Of a stretch of 5,984 nucleotides of DNA, positions 5,306-5,984 are shown one piece after another; the stretch's first letter is position 1; each line of letters opens with the position of its first letter. The notes under the pieces were generated by a model. That model had not been told where the DNA came from. It made no database searches and was given only the letters and a program-made list of their open reading frames with translations. The position numbers were made by a program, and so were the translations under genes. Source of the DNA: Bifidobacterium breve (GTDB lineage: Bacteria; Actinomycetota; Acidimicrobiia; IMCC26256); assembly GCA_945907055.1 (NCBI GenBank), contig CAMDSG010000107.1, forward strand, positions 1 to 5,984, in the 5' to 3' direction.

Positions 5306-5335
5306 ATTATAGCGCATTTGGTAGCCGAGAGCCAA
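5306..5335 (-). promoter_or_regulatory. Promoter of the antitoxin-toxin operon
   Basis: On the minus strand a perfect -10 TATAAT (5311-5306) lies 18 bp after a -35-like TTGGCT (5335-5330, 4 of 6 consensus). The predicted start of transcription falls at about 5299-5298, essentially the antitoxin ATG, giving a leaderless mRNA. Confidence 0.65.
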
Positions 5336-5459
5336 GACGTCAGGGCCACACTCCTTGGAACCGTGGCATGCGTTGTGCTGGATCCCAGATCATCACGCAA
5401 TACATGCGAGGCGACACCTAATTAGTCCCGACTGGCATCAGGGACACTGAACATGCGGG

Positions 5460-5507
5460 GAAGGAGCGAATACCCGATCGGCAAGCCTCGGGTCTATTCG
5501 CTCCTTC
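5460..5507. terminator. Strong hairpin, probable terminator of the photolyase gene
   Basis: GAAGGAGCGAAT (5460-5471) pairs perfectly with ATTCGCTCCTTC (5496-5507), and ACCCGA (5472-5477) with TCGGGT (5488-5493). This gives 18 bp interrupted only by a 2-nt bulge (5494-5495), around a 10-nt loop. It lies 66 nt past the photolyase stop in the direction of that gene and 160 nt before the antitoxin gene, so it could insulate the toxin-antitoxin operon from read-through. No T-run follows on either strand, so it would be a U-less terminator of the type proposed in actinobacteria, or some other structured element. The rest of the 275-nt gap (5299-5573) shows only the promoter elements and a 5-bp inverted repeat at 5425-5445. 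Confidence 0.5.
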
Positions 5508-5573
5508 AAGAAACCGCAATGTCTTTGGCGTAACGAGGTGCTTGGTCTGAGGGGTCTAGTCCCGTTGTCTCGG

Positions 5574-5984
5574 TCATGAGACTGGAACGTCACCATCCCC
5601 CGCAATGATGCGACGAGAGCGAGTCGATCCGAGTTGGATTTCGACGCGATCGGGGCGTTGCTCGGCTGCGCGTCGTTGCGGCGCAAGGCGGTGGTTGGTA
5701 GCGATCGCTTCTTTGCCATCAAGGAAAAAATTCCAATAGGCATTAGTTAGTGGACACGCTCGTGGGCCGATGCGCTCATTGGGCAAGAACTCGCAGTCTC
5801 GACAGAAGTTCGTCATCTTTTTTATGTAATTTCCACCGGCTACATAGGGCTTCGTGCTCGTCAATCCACCATCGGCGAAGGTACCCATGCCCAAGACGTT
5901 TGCCTCCATAACCCACTCGGCACCGTCGACGAAATTCTCAGCCATCCAGTCATTGAGCGCAAGAGGCTCGATGCCCGCCAATGT
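5574..5984 (-). CDS. Iron-sulfur photolyase/cryptochrome-like protein (prokaryotic 6-4 photolyase, CryB/PhrB type), 3' end only
   Basis: The C-terminal 136 residues of a deoxyribodipyrimidine-photolyase-related protein; the gene enters from the right edge, so the start is outside (family length about 500 residues). Seen: EWVMEANVLGMGTFADGGLTSTKPYVAGGNYIKKM-type core (23-57 of the visible part; key FADGG and KPY), the FAD-binding region of the family, then cysteines 61, 64 and 77 in C-x2-C-x12-C spacing. This matches three of the four [4Fe-4S] ligands known in Agrobacterium PhrB (Cys438, 441, 454); the fourth lies upstream of the window. AYWNFF follows as in the family. Members carry FAD, a lumazine antenna and an iron-sulfur cluster and repair (6-4) photoproducts in light. 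The tail after NHRLAP is less typical but the reading frame is open to its TGA. A leucine codon TTG at 5981 is internal, not a start. Confidence 0.9.
   Translation of the reverse strand, partial: TLAGIEPLALNDWMAENFVDGAEWVMEANVLGMGTFADGGLTSTKPYVAGGNYIKKMTNFCRDCEFLPNERIGPRACPLTNAYWNFFLDGKEAIATNHRLAPQRRAAEQRPDRVEIQLGSTRSRRIIAGDGDVPVS

Noticed and set aside
5197..5421. Plus-strand open frame of 74 codons
   Set aside because: Antisense to the antitoxin gene and its promoter, with no family resemblance.
5297..5422. Plus-strand ATG frame of about 41 codons divergent from the antitoxin
   Set aside because: No ribosome binding site or promoter of its own and no similarity to a known small protein; it overlaps the operon promoter.
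5402..5460. ACATGCGAGG and ACATGCGGGG, a 10-nt near-direct repeat
   Set aside because: Two short copies 49 bp apart with no relation to gene starts; likely chance.
5438..5743. Minus-strand open frame of 101 codons overlapping the photolyase end
   Set aside because: Out of frame with the photolyase, which carries the conserved cysteines; the low-complexity Arg/Ser/Pro content marks it as a shadow.

Overview
The window looks like chromosomal DNA of an actinobacterium of moderate GC content (mid-50s percent by eye, not computed). The grounds are the mycobacterial/rhodococcal flavour of the SDR and carboxymuconolactone-decarboxylase-like proteins, frequent GTG starts, and two promoters whose -10 box sits 7-8 nt before a start codon, which implies leaderless mRNAs. 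A freshwater or soil actinobacterium fits, but the taxon is inferred from protein resemblance only.

Region 1 (14-3576, + strand) is a tightly overlapping four-gene catabolic operon: a 3-hydroxyisobutyrate-dehydrogenase-family NAD(P)-dependent oxidoreductase, an aldehyde dehydrogenase, a carboxymuconolactone-decarboxylase-fold protein and a short-chain dehydrogenase. Successive genes overlap by 1, 4 and 8 nt, so they are almost certainly co-transcribed and translationally coupled. The set looks like oxidation of an alcohol or hydroxy acid through an aldehyde to an acid, but the sequence does not reveal the substrate. The operon probably continues upstream of the window.

Region 2 (3622-3698) is a complete tRNA-Ala(UGC) gene with an encoded CCA and the G3:U70 alanine identity pair. 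Region 3 (3789-4604) is a probably leaderless two-gene unit: a PaiB-like FMN-binding protein followed, with an 8-nt overlap, by a small eight-cysteine DUF1272 protein. Just after it, at 4622-4654, lies a partial copy of the 3' end of the tRNA (T-arm plus acceptor end, with a 5-nt insertion). It has the same orientation as the tRNA, so the two-gene unit is flanked by tRNA-end direct repeats. This could be the scar of a small integrative element, although no integrase is visible.

Region 4 (4743-5335, - strand) is a type II toxin-antitoxin operon: a Phd/YefM-type antitoxin upstream of a RelE-type toxin, with its own TATAAT promoter and a TGTACA palindrome of the kind known as the YefM operator core. 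Region 5 (5460-5984) holds a strong 18-bp hairpin and, convergent on it from the right edge, the 3' end of an iron-sulfur photolyase (prokaryotic 6-4 photolyase/CryB type) reading on the - strand and cut by the window boundary.

No gene-free gap exceeds 300 bases. No rRNA, CRISPR, insertion sequence or replication origin was seen.
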